A DNA stretch of 45,925 bases from Spirogloea muscicola (GCA_009602725.1 WELB01000153.1:161378-207302); one strand, 5' to 3'. Positions 29,461-42,074 are shown, numbered from the stretch's first letter. The notes: generated by a model from the letters alone, not told the origin. Numbers and translations: made by a program.

Positions 29461-29989
29461 TTTCTTCGCAAGCCACCTTCGCGGTACTTGTGGGCGGGTG
29501 AGGTGCCTTCGGATGGGCTTCCCTCGTTTCTGCTTCCAACGGTCATCTGGCGGCCGGCGTTGTGCGTGGGCTTTGGCCCTTGTAGTCGCCTGGCTGTTGT
29601 GGTTGGCTGCTGCGCTTGGCTGTCGGGTTTGATGAGCGGTTGCCTAGAGCTTGGTCTGACAGAAATGCGTGTGTATTAAGAGAGGGGGAGACAGAGGTCT
29701 CCCATCCCCGGCTTCGGAAAAGTGTGACTCAGCCCTGAAATCACATGCCAAGCTAGGTCAGCTCTATATGTAAAGATCGACATGAAAATGCCATCAACGG
29801 AGTACTCACGACAGCGGCGGCTTGAACTCGCTGACTAGTGGCTGTTGGAGCCCACTTGCTGGACACTATTCTTATGGACTGGTATCCTGCTTTTGGCGCC
29901 ATCCGGCCCCTGCTTGTGGGCTACAGTTCGCCCTGTTTTTGGCGCCTTCCGGCCCCTTCAAACCTCGTCTTGAACCTTGTGCACTCCTT

Positions 29990-30080
29990 TCTTTTCTTTG
30001 GGTTGTCCATCCTTCCTGGGCTGGCTTTGCTAGCCTCCCTTTGGGGGCGAGCACTTTCTCCTTATCCAGCCCCTGTCCTT
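29990..30080 (+). repeat. Dispersed head repeat copy
   Basis: CCTGGGCTGGCTTTGCTAGC, then GGGGGCGAGCACTTTCTCCT. An AGAGCGAGCACTTTCTCC sequence repeats just downstream, so the 3' half of the head is locally duplicated. Confidence 0.7.
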
Positions 30081-30197
30081 AAAGAGCGAGCACTTTCTCC
30101 TTTCTTTGGACTGGTCTCTCACCATCCATATGAGAGCGTGCTGCCGAGAGAGACGAGGGAATCAAATGCAGATGAAGCAGCTCATCCCCAGTGAGGC

Positions 30198-30262
30198 GCA
30201 ACTGCCGTGAGAGGCCAGCCCTGACGGGAAATAGGAAGGAAGGTGCTCGCCCTTGGAGAAAA
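30198..30262 (-). repeat. Dispersed head repeat copy, degenerate
   Basis: The minus strand reads AAGGGCGAGCACCTTCCTTC and then CAGGGCTGGCCTCTCACGGC. The core elements are present but in rearranged order relative to other heads. Confidence 0.55.
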
Positions 30263-30403
30263 TAGGCGATCCAGCTCACGGAGTTGTGGGGGCGGCGCCG
30301 CCAGTCGGCGGCCGGCCCGCGCCGGCCGCCGGCAGCCCGCCCGGCGGCCCAAGCTGCCCGTGCGGCTGGCTGACCTGGACTCCACGCTCCCATCTGGCTT
30401 TGG

Positions 30404-30441
30404 CAAAGTGCTTTAACGCTTTGAGGCGTTAAAGCACTTTG
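30404..30441. repeat. Perfect 16-bp inverted repeat with 6-nt loop
   Basis: CAAAGTGCTTTAACGC (30404-30419), loop TTTGAG, GCGTTAAAGCACTTTG (30426-30441). There are no mismatches and it is not part of the head family. It lies about 410 bp upstream of the first LRR gene's start codon. Confidence 0.9.
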
Positions 30442-30499
30442 GAACCACTTCTTCCATCGTGCTCATTCCACAGGACAAGCTTTGGGGAAGTGCTTTTCT

Positions 30500-30590
30500 A
30501 GGTTCTAGGTCTTTTTGGGTTGGCTTTGCCAGCCCCTCTTCTCAATGGGCGAGCACCTTCTTTTCTAGGGCGAGCCCTTCTTCTTTTCTA
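30500..30590 (+). repeat. Dispersed head repeat copy
   Basis: TTTTTGGGTTGGCTTTGCCA, then GCCCCTCTTCTCAATGGGCG and AGCACC. A second GGGCGAGCCCTTCTTCTTTT follows. The stem GGTTGG/CCAGCC pairs with one G-T, suggesting that the hairpin is being kept. Confidence 0.75.
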
Positions 30591-30749
30591 GCCACCTCGC
30601 GCCCTTTGGGAGAGCCACTTTCGTCGCTTCTGGAAACCGTCAAACGGCAGGGCCTTTCCCTTGGAAGCAGCCACCCTTTGAGAGGCAAAGTAACAAATCG
30701 TTGGGCCCATTAATTCAGGCCTTGTACATGTCATTTCCGGACCTTGTCG

Positions 30750-30800
30750 ATTGATTTAGGGCCGGCCGTTCACAGCCCCGGCTCTCGTTGGAAGCTCGCT
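30750..30800 (+). repeat. Dispersed head repeat copy, degenerate
   Basis: TTAGGGCCGGCCGTTCACAG, then CCCCGGCTCTCGTTGGAAGC. It shares the spacing and the downstream TTGGAAG of other heads. It lies 58 bp before the LRR start codon, so it may be in the 5' UTR or promoter. Confidence 0.5.
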
Positions 30801-30857
30801 TCAACCAGACCTCGCCCATCTCTTCCCAAAGCCCTCCCGCCTCGCCGCCTGCCAGCC

Positions 30858-33800
30858 ATGGCCGCCGCCGCCGCCCCTTGGCCGCTGCTGCTCCTCCTCC
30901 TGCTGGCCGCCCCGGCGACGCTCCGAGACGTCTTCAATGGTGAGAGCTCCCATGCTCGCCGCCATTGCCATCGACTCAGTGGGCGCAGCGGCCGCGCCGC
31001 GGCCTGTCGATACGCTCAGGCTGCCTATCAATCTGTGCGGCATTGCACGTAACCTAGCGCGCCGGGCTTCGGCCCCCTCGGGAGTCCAGGCTGCACGCCG
31101 AAAAAGAGACTGGCGGCGCTTCTGATTCCATGCCGAACCTAGTGTTAAAACCCCCCTGACATGACTTCCCACGCACCCATTTCGCCAAATGGGCCCTCTT
31201 TCTTCCACTTTGTTGTCTTTGTCTGGCACCAACATTGGTCTGCTCGATGCTCGTAGCTCCCTCATAGACCTCCGGGTGCCAACCCCACTCCAGCTTCTGA
31301 CACTGGACAAGCGCTTTGTGCAGCTGATGTTCTGGTTGCGGCAAGCAGTCCATCCGGCCAGCTTTACGAGGTGAGGGGCGTGAAGAGCGGTTTGCCTCTT
31401 TCTGGTTGGCGGCGCTGAGCAGCCGAATCGCACGATGTAGACTGAACCTCGGTGGGCGTCAGCGCAGTGCTGCTCTGTCGAGCCCACCCTTTGGACTTTC
31501 CAGAGCCACTGACAGGCTGACTGGTGCTTGGTGCTTCTTTGATGGCAACTTCAATGTCTGGATACTCTGCATTGTCAGGAGGGACGTCATGGTGGCCAGA
31601 GGAGACTCCTTCAAACGGGCACAAGTCCTGACTGTATGATGCACCAGACTCTTGGGCCATCTCGTCAAATGCGCATGAGCATAGGGCGTGTCTCATCGCT
31701 CTATGAAATCGTCAACGGCTCACTTTGAGAGCCTATTAGTGTGAACATTCGCTCATGTTGGTCTGCTGGACCTGAACTCGAGACTTCGGCAGGCAGCATG
31801 GCAGTACTAGACTATCCAAGTTACCAACTTTGGCTCGGCAACGATGATGAACTGAAGCAGCACTGTCATTGGATTCTACGTTTTGCTGCAGTGCTGCCAC
31901 TGCAGCAATTCAAGGCTGCGGTGAAGAACCCCGTGGCCTTGTCAAGCTGGACCGGCACTAATCCCTGCGCGGGGTGGTTTGGGATCACCTGCAATGCAGC
32001 AGGCCGAGTCACTGCGTTGTAAGCAGCTTATGCAGCCTCCAGCAACCTGATAACATGGCCATCAGCCACATTAGCCTGCTCGTGAACACCAGAAGACCAA
32101 TGCTTTGCTTTTCTTACCAAGCTATCTGCACCCAAATGGCAGTGTGGGGCAGTACATAGCATCAACAGCGCCAGAAGCATGCCCCCAGCAGGAGCAGGTG
32201 CTAGTTTAGGTCCACAGTGAGCGAGTGCAACGAGCAACCAAGTCCATTGTGCACATCTCACAGCGCGTGTCTGTGCTGTGCGTACAGGCAATTGCCGGGA
32301 CAGCAGCTGACTGGCACTATGCCGAGCAGCCTCGGCAACCTCACCAGCCTTACAACCCTGTGAGAATGTCCTTCTCGACAACACAACACCTCGTAATTGT
32401 AGATGACCCTGAGCTGCAAGCACGGCCCATTTATACCTAGCTGTGTATACGAATCTGTATACTAACTTTGTCAAGTGTCAACAGCCAGTGTGCAACACAG
32501 ACAGACTATCTCCTAATCTTGACCGCCTCTGAGTCACTAATTGCAGGTTGTGGCAGACAAGTCGGTCTGTTGCCCTTCTCAGGATGCTGTCGAGGTGCAT
32601 TCTTCTGATCAATGTTTGCAGCTCTGTGCACCCATCAGGCATCTATACAACAACAATTTGAGCGGATCGATACCCCCTACCTTGGGCAATCTTGCGCAAC
32701 TCAGCCTTCTGTAAGTTGACCTTTCTCTTCTGCTCACACATGCATGAACTTCACTTGAGCTCTTCCAGGTTGACATTGCTGAGCATTTTGCACCTCAAAA
32801 TCATATGGCTGGCAATTCAGCAAAACTGGCCAGAGTGGAGTTACGAATTGTTTGTCTGGGTGATGTCATGCATGGTTACGTCACTTTCCAGACCGAGATG
32901 CTGCGACCAATCCTGTCGCAATAAGCAGCCAAATGGCTTGCTCTGGCATATCTTGACCTTTACATCCTTAGCTTGAGGGAGGGTGAGCAGGTTAGGTAAG
33001 GGGGCTGTCTTCATGAGCTTGCAGGAAGCACAAAGTGGCACAGACTAACAACTGCTTTTGTGCCTTTCTGGGTCTCTCAGTAACCTTGACAACAACACCT
33101 TGACGGGGTCCATTCCAACAACTCTATGCCAGCTATCTCAGCTCACGCTCCTGTAAGGGAGGGCAGCTCAAGCACTGCCGCCGTTGATGTACTGCTCTGC
33201 TTAATGAGATGTACACAACAATCGAACGTCGAGTTTTGGTTCTTATAGTTAGTGGCGATGGTGATGGCAATTGCTTTTGCAAGGTCATGGTCGTCCCATC
33301 TTTGTATATACAATGCCTGCTGAGCATTGGCCCTTTGTTATTGCCTGGCGTGATGGCAGGCATCTGGCAATCAACAAGCTGACGGGCACCATCCCCAAGA
33401 ACATCACACAGCTGCCCAAGCTTGTCATATTGTGAGCCCACGCCCCGCCAAATCTCGAAGGACCGCTGCGCTTATGCTTGGTCACTTCGCATGCTGAGCA
33501 GGTTATAGATATCTCACCTTATAAGTCACCAAGTAAGACCTTTGCAACCACAAATTATCATTGCTTGCAAATGTTGGATGTTGCACAGGATCGTCAACAT
33601 TAACAACATCTCTGGTGCCATACCTACTGGCTTGGAGAACCTAACCCAGCTCACCAAGTTGTAAGTTCACTATTTCTGCGACCTGAGTATTCGCAAGAGC
33701 TGAGAGCTGAAAATGGCCAGATCTGCCAGATCTGCCAGATCTGCCAGATCGCTGACCACATGCTTGCAGGCTGGTGGTCATGGGATGTGTTAGTAACATC

Positions 33801-36613
33801 AGATCGTGCGATAGTGAATGCTGAACTCTTGTCACTTGTGACTTCATTAAGGGTCAGATTGTGTCATATGCCAGCTCAACCAAATAGAGGCAGCTGTAGG
33901 TACTGCTGTAGACAACAGCTGTTGACAGTGCGAGCCTATCATCTTATATGACATTCTACGCATGCACAGTGTCTTTGGGAGCAACTTACTGACAGGAAGC
34001 ATACCCAGTGGCATCAGCAAGATTCAAAACCTCACCGTCCTGTAAGCCTGCTGCTTTCTGCAGATCCGTCAAGACCTACTCTGCCGCATGCTCATCTGAC
34101 TTATGCAAGTATTGTTCGAAGCAGATCACATTGGAGGTGTAAGAAGAGCACTGGCTGCTTCGTGTAGAGTGACAAGCGAGAGCGCAAGCCTGACACTCCA
34201 GATCAGATAATCCTGCACTTATGTTTTTTTGGGCATGGCTTCATCACACAGGGATTTGGGCAATAACAAGCTGACAGGCGCCTTCCCAACGTGGATCAAC
34301 AGCCTCAAGCAGTTGCAGCAGCTGTGAGTTTGTAGTCATGCACAGGGACATGTGCCTGTGGGGCAGAGGGGATAGACATCCTTGCTATGCCCCACGCCTT
34401 ACGAGCAGTACCTATGTTCGAGAGCACCTCATCTTGAGGTCGTCTGAGGCCTTTCCGCATTTGCTCTATTAGTTGCAAAGTGACGTCCTCAAGTGAATGT
34501 CCATGTAGGTGGCATCAGAAAGCAGCATCACAAGGCTAGCTTTGACATGAGACTCCAATTGCACTCCATGCAGCATTCTGTCTGGCAACAACTTGACTGG
34601 TTCAGTCCCCTCATCGTTGGGCACTGTCACTACCCTAACTCGCTTGTAAGTTTGCCTTGAATCTTCAGTTACTGACAGACATATTCAGAGCCACAATGAC
34701 AGACAGGACTGCTGCTTGTTGGGATATCTGGTAGCTTTGCCATCAGATCTCCAGGGCTTGCGGCACAACTTGGGTAATGCCTTTCATCCCAATTTTAATG
34801 TGGACTGACAGACTGAGGCCAGCGAGCATCGTTGTCCTGTCCTGCGTGACTTGCAGGGACGTGAGCAGGAACACCCTCAGTGGGCCTTTCCCAGCCAGTG
34901 TCGTTGCCTTGGTCAATGTGACCAAATTGAAGACGCTGGACTGCTCCTCCAACTACTTCAATGGCTCGCTTCCGAAACCCCCGGCAACAGGAGGTGGCAT
35001 CGTCACCAACTTCAACACGAATTGCTTTGGGGTCAACGTGACGTCCTTCCCTGCCGGCCAGAGGAGCTTTGCCCAGTGTGCCACTTTCTATCACATCCCG
35101 ATACCTCCGCCACCCCCGCGAAGTACGTGGAACACCGCTGCATTGCCTGCCTTGCGAGTTGGCAAAGAATGCGCTATACGCGGGCTTTTGTTCCTTGACA
35201 TGATCACATTCATCTGGCAGCATCTTGGTAGATGTGGGCTCGAATGCAGAGGAGTTATAGTTGCCCAGGCAACTGGCAGGATGCCTGCATTCTCATGTAA
35301 GGTGATGCACATTGTGCAATCTGTGTGGGCGCAGGCTGTATGATTAACGCAGACTGTCCTCTGCCTGCTGGATACACTTCTTCCTGCGCAAGTACATCCT
35401 GCAGCGGGTGCGTCTGCCATCACAGGAGATTGAATTCTGCAGCGACCCATTGGTCCTCTTGCTGTATAGAAGGGTAGTCTGCAGTTGACTTTGCCAATAT
35501 CCAAATCCAACTAGAATCAGGATGTCTCGCCTTGCAGCAGCTCGCTTGCAGTTGGCAACTGTGGCTAAAGAGCTCGAATATCACCTGCAGGGGTCGCTGC
35601 ACGCTGGTGACGTCAGCGTCTGGCAGCAGTTGTTACAACAATCGTACTGGAGTTGACCCAGTTTGCAGCAGAGATACTTGCGATGGGTAAGGCTTTCAGT
35701 GCCTTACCCATAGCAGTGCCTTGCATCTTCTGCCTGCTGCTCTTATGTTTAGACAACTCGTAGGCCGAATCAGCAGCTTGGGGGTTGCCTCAACAGTCAT
35801 AGCAATATCATATTGATCTCTGATGTCTGTGGTTCTGTGCATAGCCCTGGCCAGACTCTGCTGCAACACTAACATCTCCCCTAACAAGTGCATGTTGCCA
35901 CGTGTTCTTGTCATGCCAGGCATGGCCGTTGCGTGACGCAAGCACCCAGGAATGATCCACCTGGTGGCGACTACTCATGCGCCTCTCCCTACGCCGAATA
36001 CAACTATGGCTTCTATTACGCTTACGAATGTGTGCAATTTGTATGCAGGTAACCGATCCAAATCCTCGATGCCTGCTCTCAACCCCAAACCTTTGTCATG
36101 TTCTTCTGCATCTGCAGGGTTATGCAGAGTGTCCACCAGACTTGGGGCATTATTGTGAACAATAAGCAGCCTCTTGGCTTACAGCAGTTTCGTCAACAAG
36201 GACAAAGTTGGAGTGTGCATATTCATGAAACCTGCAGCATCAAGTCCAGACTCTACTTGTGACTGGGCATGCCAAGTAAAGCAGGTGAAGCGATCAAACG
36301 TTCTGAGTTAGCTACATGAACTGTGTGCAGGAATGGCGCATGCACCCTTGTCCTCCTCGCCAACACCACAACCTGTCAAGTGTCGGATACACCGGACTGT
36401 TCTCCTCTGTGTGATGGCCATGGGTTTTGCAACAAGAATGCGAGGGTCGGCCTGCCGTGCTCCGACTGCTCGGCCCCTTACTGCTACCCAGGCATTTGCA
36501 ATGAGCAGGACTGCATCTGTGGACGCGACGAATGCGATCTCAGATGTGCTCCTGGAGCCACGGATCCTAGTTGTCCCCAACCTCCTACTCCTCCCCCTAC
36601 TCCTTCTCCATAG
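30858..36613 (+). CDS. Secreted leucine-rich-repeat protein with C-terminal cysteine-rich/EGF-like region
   Basis: Exons: 30858-30939, 31892-32018, eight exactly 72-bp exons (from 32288, 32639, 33081, 33360, 33589, 33970, 34252 and 34574), 34857-35122, 35335-35407, 35591-35686, 35920-36040, 36118-36154, one near 36238-36275 and 36331-36613. There is a signal peptide (MAAAAAPWPLLLLLLLAAPA), an LRR N-cap (WTGTNPCAGWFGITCNAAGR), then plant-type repeats such as LHLYNNNLSGSIPPTLGNL, one per 72-bp phase-2 exon. A Cys-rich part follows with EGF-like CDGHGRC and CDGHGFC signatures and a Pro-rich end. No kinase or clear transmembrane helix is visible, so it is probably apoplastic, about 560 aa. The junctions of the exon near 36238 do not all agree in frame. 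Ligand and role are unknown. Confidence 0.82.
33717..33750 (+). repeat. 9-bp tandem repeat in an LRR-gene intron
   Basis: CCAGATCTG-type units (about 3.5 copies) in the intron after the exon ending at 33660. Confidence 0.8.
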
Positions 36614-38166
36614 GGCATACCTGATGCAGCTACATTAGCAGCCCAGAAGGACCCCAGGGAGGGCAGCAAGGCTTGCTTGACCCCTTGGGCCAGTTTTGCC
36701 GGTAGCGGGCTTCTGACTGACACACGGTTGTACGTACCATGCTCAAATCAATATATAAATGCAAGGCATGCTGCCTTTTAATAACTCGTTGCGGACTATT
36801 CACCCCGACCTTGCCCGAAGTATGAGGACATCAGGCCTCGTTACGTGCAGTACGTGCCAAACCACTACTGCTGCTGTTCCGTTCTGTCCATTCTGTCCAC
36901 GCTCGTCTGGGTGGTCCACATAGCCTACGATTGGCCTTGGACGTCACAACACCGGATGTGTCCGGCCGCATGCCATGGTAGGAGATGCTCGACAGCTTGG
37001 GCCCCATTGAGACCATGTCATTCCTTGTCAGGCTCGCCTATCACACCGTGGGCCATGGAGCAACACCCTCTGATCCTAAAGAAGGAAGATTTGTGTTGAG
37101 TGATGGAGGGCCTGAGTGGCCAAAGGCAAGAACATCCATCACATTACCTGCTGCTAAGCTGGCCCACTCAATCACTAGGGGTCAGCAAGCAGCGTTCTCT
37201 ACATAATATTGGAGTATGGATGGCAGACACCAAACCCCTCTGCCACCAACTTCAGCTTGCCCAGCTTTCTGGTGCAAAGTATGAGCCTGAGCTCGCTGAA
37301 AAAGGCTGACACACGACGGCCAAGATCAACGCAAATGCTGCCGGCAAAGGCCATCTCAGGCGGAGGCTCATCTCGCATTTTGCACATCCTACTTAGCAGT
37401 ATTCTCGAGTAGGGTAAGGAAACAGAAGGAAATTCTGAACGCTGTGAGCCACCCTGGACTCCTTGATGATGGTAACCTTCTTGCAACTGTCCATCTTCGT
37501 GTCCCACCAATTCCGACTTGCTGATCCTTCTCAGTCTTTCCCACCCCGTTGGCTCCTTCCTCGGCAAATGAAGCAATAGCGCCTACACTATCACTGCCAA
37601 GGTGCCCATCATGCCAAGCACGTTCGTCTCTACAGTATGTTGATTCAAGCAATCACACAATTTGATCAGCAGTTGTCTTTGGTTTTTATGATGTGCTTCA
37701 GAGTAGAGCGCCACTGCGGACAAGCATGAAGGCCAAGCCCACACTGTGCTTGAAGAGACTAGATATTCCCATGTCATTTAAAGGTTTGACAAGGTGAAAT
37801 ACTGACTGAACATCGTGAGCAGGCAGATAGAACGGTGTCACGTCCTGAGTTGTATGCACCGGACTAACATGTAAAATGCACGTTCTACATCACGAAGAGA
37901 CAATTGTCATGCTGCTCCATCTCAGTACAGGGCAATAGTCACGACCAAGGTAATGCCTGATGAAAACAAAAAAATCAAATGAATGAAAAAAATGTCATGT
38001 GCAACATCTGATGAGCTCTGTGTTGTTCTAACACAATCAGAGCTATCAGAGGCAAGTCTGCCCATAGCTAAATGATCTCTTCCGAGTTTCTCAACAGCGG
38101 ATGCAGAATATGTGCATCGCTTCTGCTGATACTGTTTATTTGCATAATAATCAATCCTCTATTAGA
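36614..38166. other. Spacer between the two convergent LRR genes, with one retroelement tail
   Basis: Contains 3' flanks of both genes and a minus-strand tail fragment at 37085-37190. A/T-rich runs occur at about 37970-38000. No exon or RNA gene was seen. Confidence 0.5.
37085..37190 (-). mobile_element. 3'-tail fragment of the RLE retrotransposon family
   Basis: The minus strand reads CAGCTTAGCAGCAGGTAATG, then GTTCTTGCCTTTGGCCACTC and AGGCCCTCCATCACTCAA. It aligns with the 3' UTR of the intact element from about 29370 onward. The ORF end is lost. Confidence 0.75.
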
Positions 38167-41100
38167 CTATTTGGGGCAGGCCTTCGGGAGCGGGGCACCG
38201 CACAGCCCCGGGTTGCCAGCAAAGTCCGAGGCATCCAGGGTCCGAGCGAACGATGGGATGGCGCCGCTGAGGGTGTTATTGGCGACACGGAAGAACTCGA
38301 ACTTGGTGGACTTGAAGTTGGGGATGCTTCCCGTCAGCCGGTTGTTGGAAAACTCGACGCGCTCCAGCTGCGCGAGGCTGGCAAGAGCCGCTGGGATGGG
38401 GCCCGTCAGCTGGTTGTGGTCGAGCCACAGAGCGATGAGGCCCTTCATGGATGCAATGCCTGTGGGTATCACACCAGTGAAGCTGTTGCCGCCGCCAAGA
38501 TAGAGCCCAGTAACAGCGGCCAGCTTGCCAATATCAGATGGAAGCGCGCCGCTGAAGCGGTTGCCGTCCAGGCGCAGCGTCACGAGCTTGGTGAGGCTCG
38601 TTAGGAACGTTGGGAAAGGGCCCGTGAAGTTGTTGTGGTCGAGGCGCAGGCCGGTGAGCGTGCGGCGCCGGCTGGCCAGCTGCGCCGGGACGGGCGACGC
38701 CAGCTGGTTGAAGTGCAGGAAGAGCAGCTGGAGGCGGGGCAGGGAGCCCAGCGAGGCGGGGACCTGGCCTGTCAGCCTGCAGCAATCACGAGGCTAGGCT
38801 TCAGCGAGATGAAGTGCAGTGCTCAATTTACAAATGGGTGCATTTATCATGAAATTGCTATATACAGTGAAGTTAGTAGCAGTAAAGTTAGTCGCTCATA
38901 GCATAGAAGGGATTCCTGATAAGTGTAATTGAGTAAACAGCTACAATCGAAGAGACTTATGTGAACTCAAGACAGAGGCAGAGGCAGGAGAAGAACGCTG
39001 CTGCACAACGGTGAAAAAAGGACTGGGAGAGATAGAGAGAGCGAGCAGAGGGGATGGGAGAGAGGAGAGAGGAGGGACGGAGATGGAAGAGAGCGCAGGT
39101 CGGCAGTGTAACTTCATAGCGACTTAGACTTACTTGTTGGCAGAAAGGTCCAGGAACTCCAGCCGAGACAGCCTGCTCAGCTCCTTGGGGATAGCGCCGG
39201 TGAGGCTGGAGTGGTACAACAAGCGTACAGGAGTGGCCATCAGCATGCGTGCAGCCGCAGGACAGAGATAAGCTAAGCAGCCATAGTTGCTGGCAGAGGA
39301 ACCGGTTAGCAAATTGGTGCCTTCTAGTTCGAGACCGAGCTTTAGAAAGCTTGGAGCCAAGAAGGGGCAGTGTATCAGAACTTACTCATTCATGGGAAGC
39401 CAGAGCGTGCGGAGGTTGGTGGCGCCACCTAGTGCCGCTGGGATGGGCCCGCTGAACCTGCTCGGACAAAAGGACTCCGAAGTCAGTGAGCAGTTTGCAA
39501 GCATCATGGATGTGAGCAGTTTGGCGTCATCGTCTGGCAAGTTTGATGCAAGTCATTGTCAGAGAGTCGTACAGGTTCTCAGTGAAGTCGATCTTCTGGA
39601 GGTGCTTGAGTTTGCCGAGCTGCGGAGGGATGCTGCCAGACAGCCTGCAAGCGACGAGTGCAAGGGCGTTGTGAGATGCCACCTCTGCTGAATGAATGAC
39701 AGCACACACCAAAGCAAAGAGACTCAAGAACTCAAAGAAATTGTCAATGGACCCAAGGATACTTGAACGTAAGGAGGTCCATAAGCCTACTGGTTGTTTG
39801 GTACGAGGAGCTCCACGAGTCGAACAGTCAGACCAATCTCCGCAGGGATGCCAGTCAGGCTGCAGCAATGTAGAGCGATACTTTTCAGCAAGGAAAGAGA
39901 GAGACAAGGGAGAAGGTGCAATTTCTACAAGGCCTGCAGGAAAAGCGGTGAGTAGCTTCAGAAAGCGAAAGCGTGATGTATCTAGGAAGCACGAGTTGAC
40001 AGCGGGCTTGAGAGTTGAATGCTTGAGAGCTCTGCAGTACCTGTTAAGCTCCAGGCGTATGGAGGTCAGGCGCTTGAGGAGCCCAATGGCTGCTGGAAGG
40101 GTGCCAGTGAAACTGCAAACCGTCACAGAGATTCTTAGAATTGCAAGCTAAGGCGAATTCAATGTCAGCTTCAGCTTCACCTTGTTGCAGTAATTAGCAA
40201 AGTCAAAGTGAAATGTCAACAAAATGGAGTCCAAGAGTTGAGTAGCAGAGGGCTTGGCTCATGTGCTCCACCTGTTCTGTGTGAGCGTCAGATTCCTGAG
40301 TTGTGTCAGCTTGCCAATCTCAGCAGGCAGCGGGCCGGAAAGCCTGCACAGCCAGTAATGAGTCGTATGATCTTGCCATCAGCGGTATGAACGGACTCAT
40401 GAGACGCCCAGCCCCACAGCGGCAGATTCAGCAGGCAGATGTGGATAGCTTCTGGCCTGCATATGGATGTTGCTAGGAGCAAACAAGGTGCAGCAAGTTG
40501 GGTAAGACTACATCCACTGGCATTCACCTGTTGCCAGAGAGGTCAAGCACTCGGACGCTCGTGAGGCCGGCAAAGGAGGTCGGGAAAGTGCCAGTCAAGC
40601 TGTCACAGCAAACAAGGTAAGTCAAGAGCGTGTCATCATTCCCCATTCTGTGGCATGCTTTGCGCCCACAAAACAGGCTGCTGGCATGTGGCAGCTCTTA
40701 CGTGGACTCTGCGATGTCAAGGGTCGTCAGATGGTGGAGTGCGCCGAGCTGAGTAGGGAGAGAGCCGTTCCACCTGCAAGTGAAGAGCAGGAGAAGCACA
40801 GAGCATAGGTCGCAAGTAAGGGGCCGATGACAAGGAGAGCCGACAGTCAGAAAAAGAGAGGCAAGAACGAGAGGCAAGGGGAGAAGCAAGCATTGAATAT
40901 GAAGCTGTGACGAGCACAGAAGAGAGGGGATTGAAGTTTCTGCAATAAAGGTGGCTGCATTGCAAAAGATGAGGTGGTCAGACGTATGTGTGTGTGGTAC
41001 AGGCGGGACAAGAGCCGTACTCATTCCCGCGGAGCTTGAGGGTGCGGAGATTGCTGAGCAGGCCGAGGGTCGCAGGCAGGGGCCCCGAGAACTTGTTGAA

Positions 41101-41865
41101 GGAGAGGTCCAGCGTGAGGAGCGCTGACAGGTTGCCGATCGCTGGAGACAGCGTGGGGCCAATGTTGAAGTTGGGCAGCACCAGAGACTTCACCAGCCTG
41201 CCAAAGGGACGCCAACAAGCAGAGCATGCTCATCAAGACCAGGAGTATAGTAACAACATGAGCACATAGAAATCGATGAGAATAATTCCTGCTGAAGCAG
41301 AATAATACTGAGCCTGGAGAAATTGCAGATGCAGGCGCACATACCTGCGGTTGTTGCAGGTCACCCCCTTCCACTTGCAGGCGTTGGCGTTGCCGGTGTT
41401 CCAGGTGTCGAACAGGCGGTCGTTGGAGCCCGCGACGGCGTTGCGGAAGGCCGCCAGAGCTGCCGCGTCCGAGCTGCTCACAGCGCGAGGCAGCCGACCG
41501 TCAGGCAGCTGAAGCGGCGGCCGAAGCGAACGCGGCTGCTGATATCAATTGAGCGGCTGTGAAAGCCAGCCAGGTGCACGCAGAGGGTGTCCATGACTAT
41601 GTCAGCGAGCCACAGGGTAGGCAGACAGCGCGCTCTCTGGTGACCCAGAATCAGAAGAAAGAAGGTTAGAGGGCCCACAAAGCGCCGTGGCAGGTGGGCT
41701 AGCTGGCATACCCGCAAGTCTCACGAATTTCGCGAATTCAGTGGAGGAAATTGGCGCGGCGGCAGCTCACCTAGGGCTGGCCAGTGCGGAGCCGGCGAGC
41801 GCAAAGACGGTGAAGGCCGCGGCGAGGCCGAGCGCGGCGCGCGGGAGCTTGGCAGCGGCGGCCAT
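38167..41865 (-). CDS. Secreted leucine-rich-repeat protein (LRR receptor-like ectodomain without kinase)
   Basis: Exons: 41865-41771, 41473-41345, 41197-41021, 40773-40702, 40599-40528, 40343-40272, 40112-40041, 39859-39791, 39644-39573, 39457-39386, 39205-39134 and 38776-38167, totalling 1584 nt (527 aa), all in frame. There is a signal peptide (start MAAAAKLPRAALGL, hydrophobic core, cleavage near ALAS), an LRR N-cap (WNTGNANACKWKGVTCNNR) and about fifteen plant-type LRRs (for example LSGPLPAEIGKLTQLRNLTL). Seven exons are exactly 72 bp and one is 69 bp. The last exon holds several repeats unbroken by introns and ends with the cap GNPGLCGAPLPKACPK and stop. That cap in LRR receptor kinases normally precedes a transmembrane helix and kinase, both absent here. 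It is therefore probably secreted or apoplastic; the role is unknown. Confidence 0.9.
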
Positions 41866-42074
41866 GGCGGCCAAGGCGGGAGCTCGAGCAAGCGCTGGGC
41901 GCAGCCGCAGCGGGAGATGGAGTATGAATTGAGCGATGGAGGGTTCGAGTCGGAGGAGGGGAGGAGCAGCCGGGGGGGATGGGGGGCGGAGGTGGGGGCT
42001 GTGGGCTGGTGGGGAGCTGAGCGGAGCCTGGTCGGGGGCGGGCTTTATACGGCGGAGGTGAACGTGGGCGGGGG

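Larger units (their letters stand above)
29461..30857. other. Spacer between the retrotransposon and the first LRR gene
   Basis: It contains at least four head repeats (about 29990-30080 +, 30198-30262 -, 30500-30590 + and 30750-30800 +) and a strong palindrome (30404-30441). The last part is the LRR gene's 5' flank. No exon is recognised. Confidence 0.5.
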
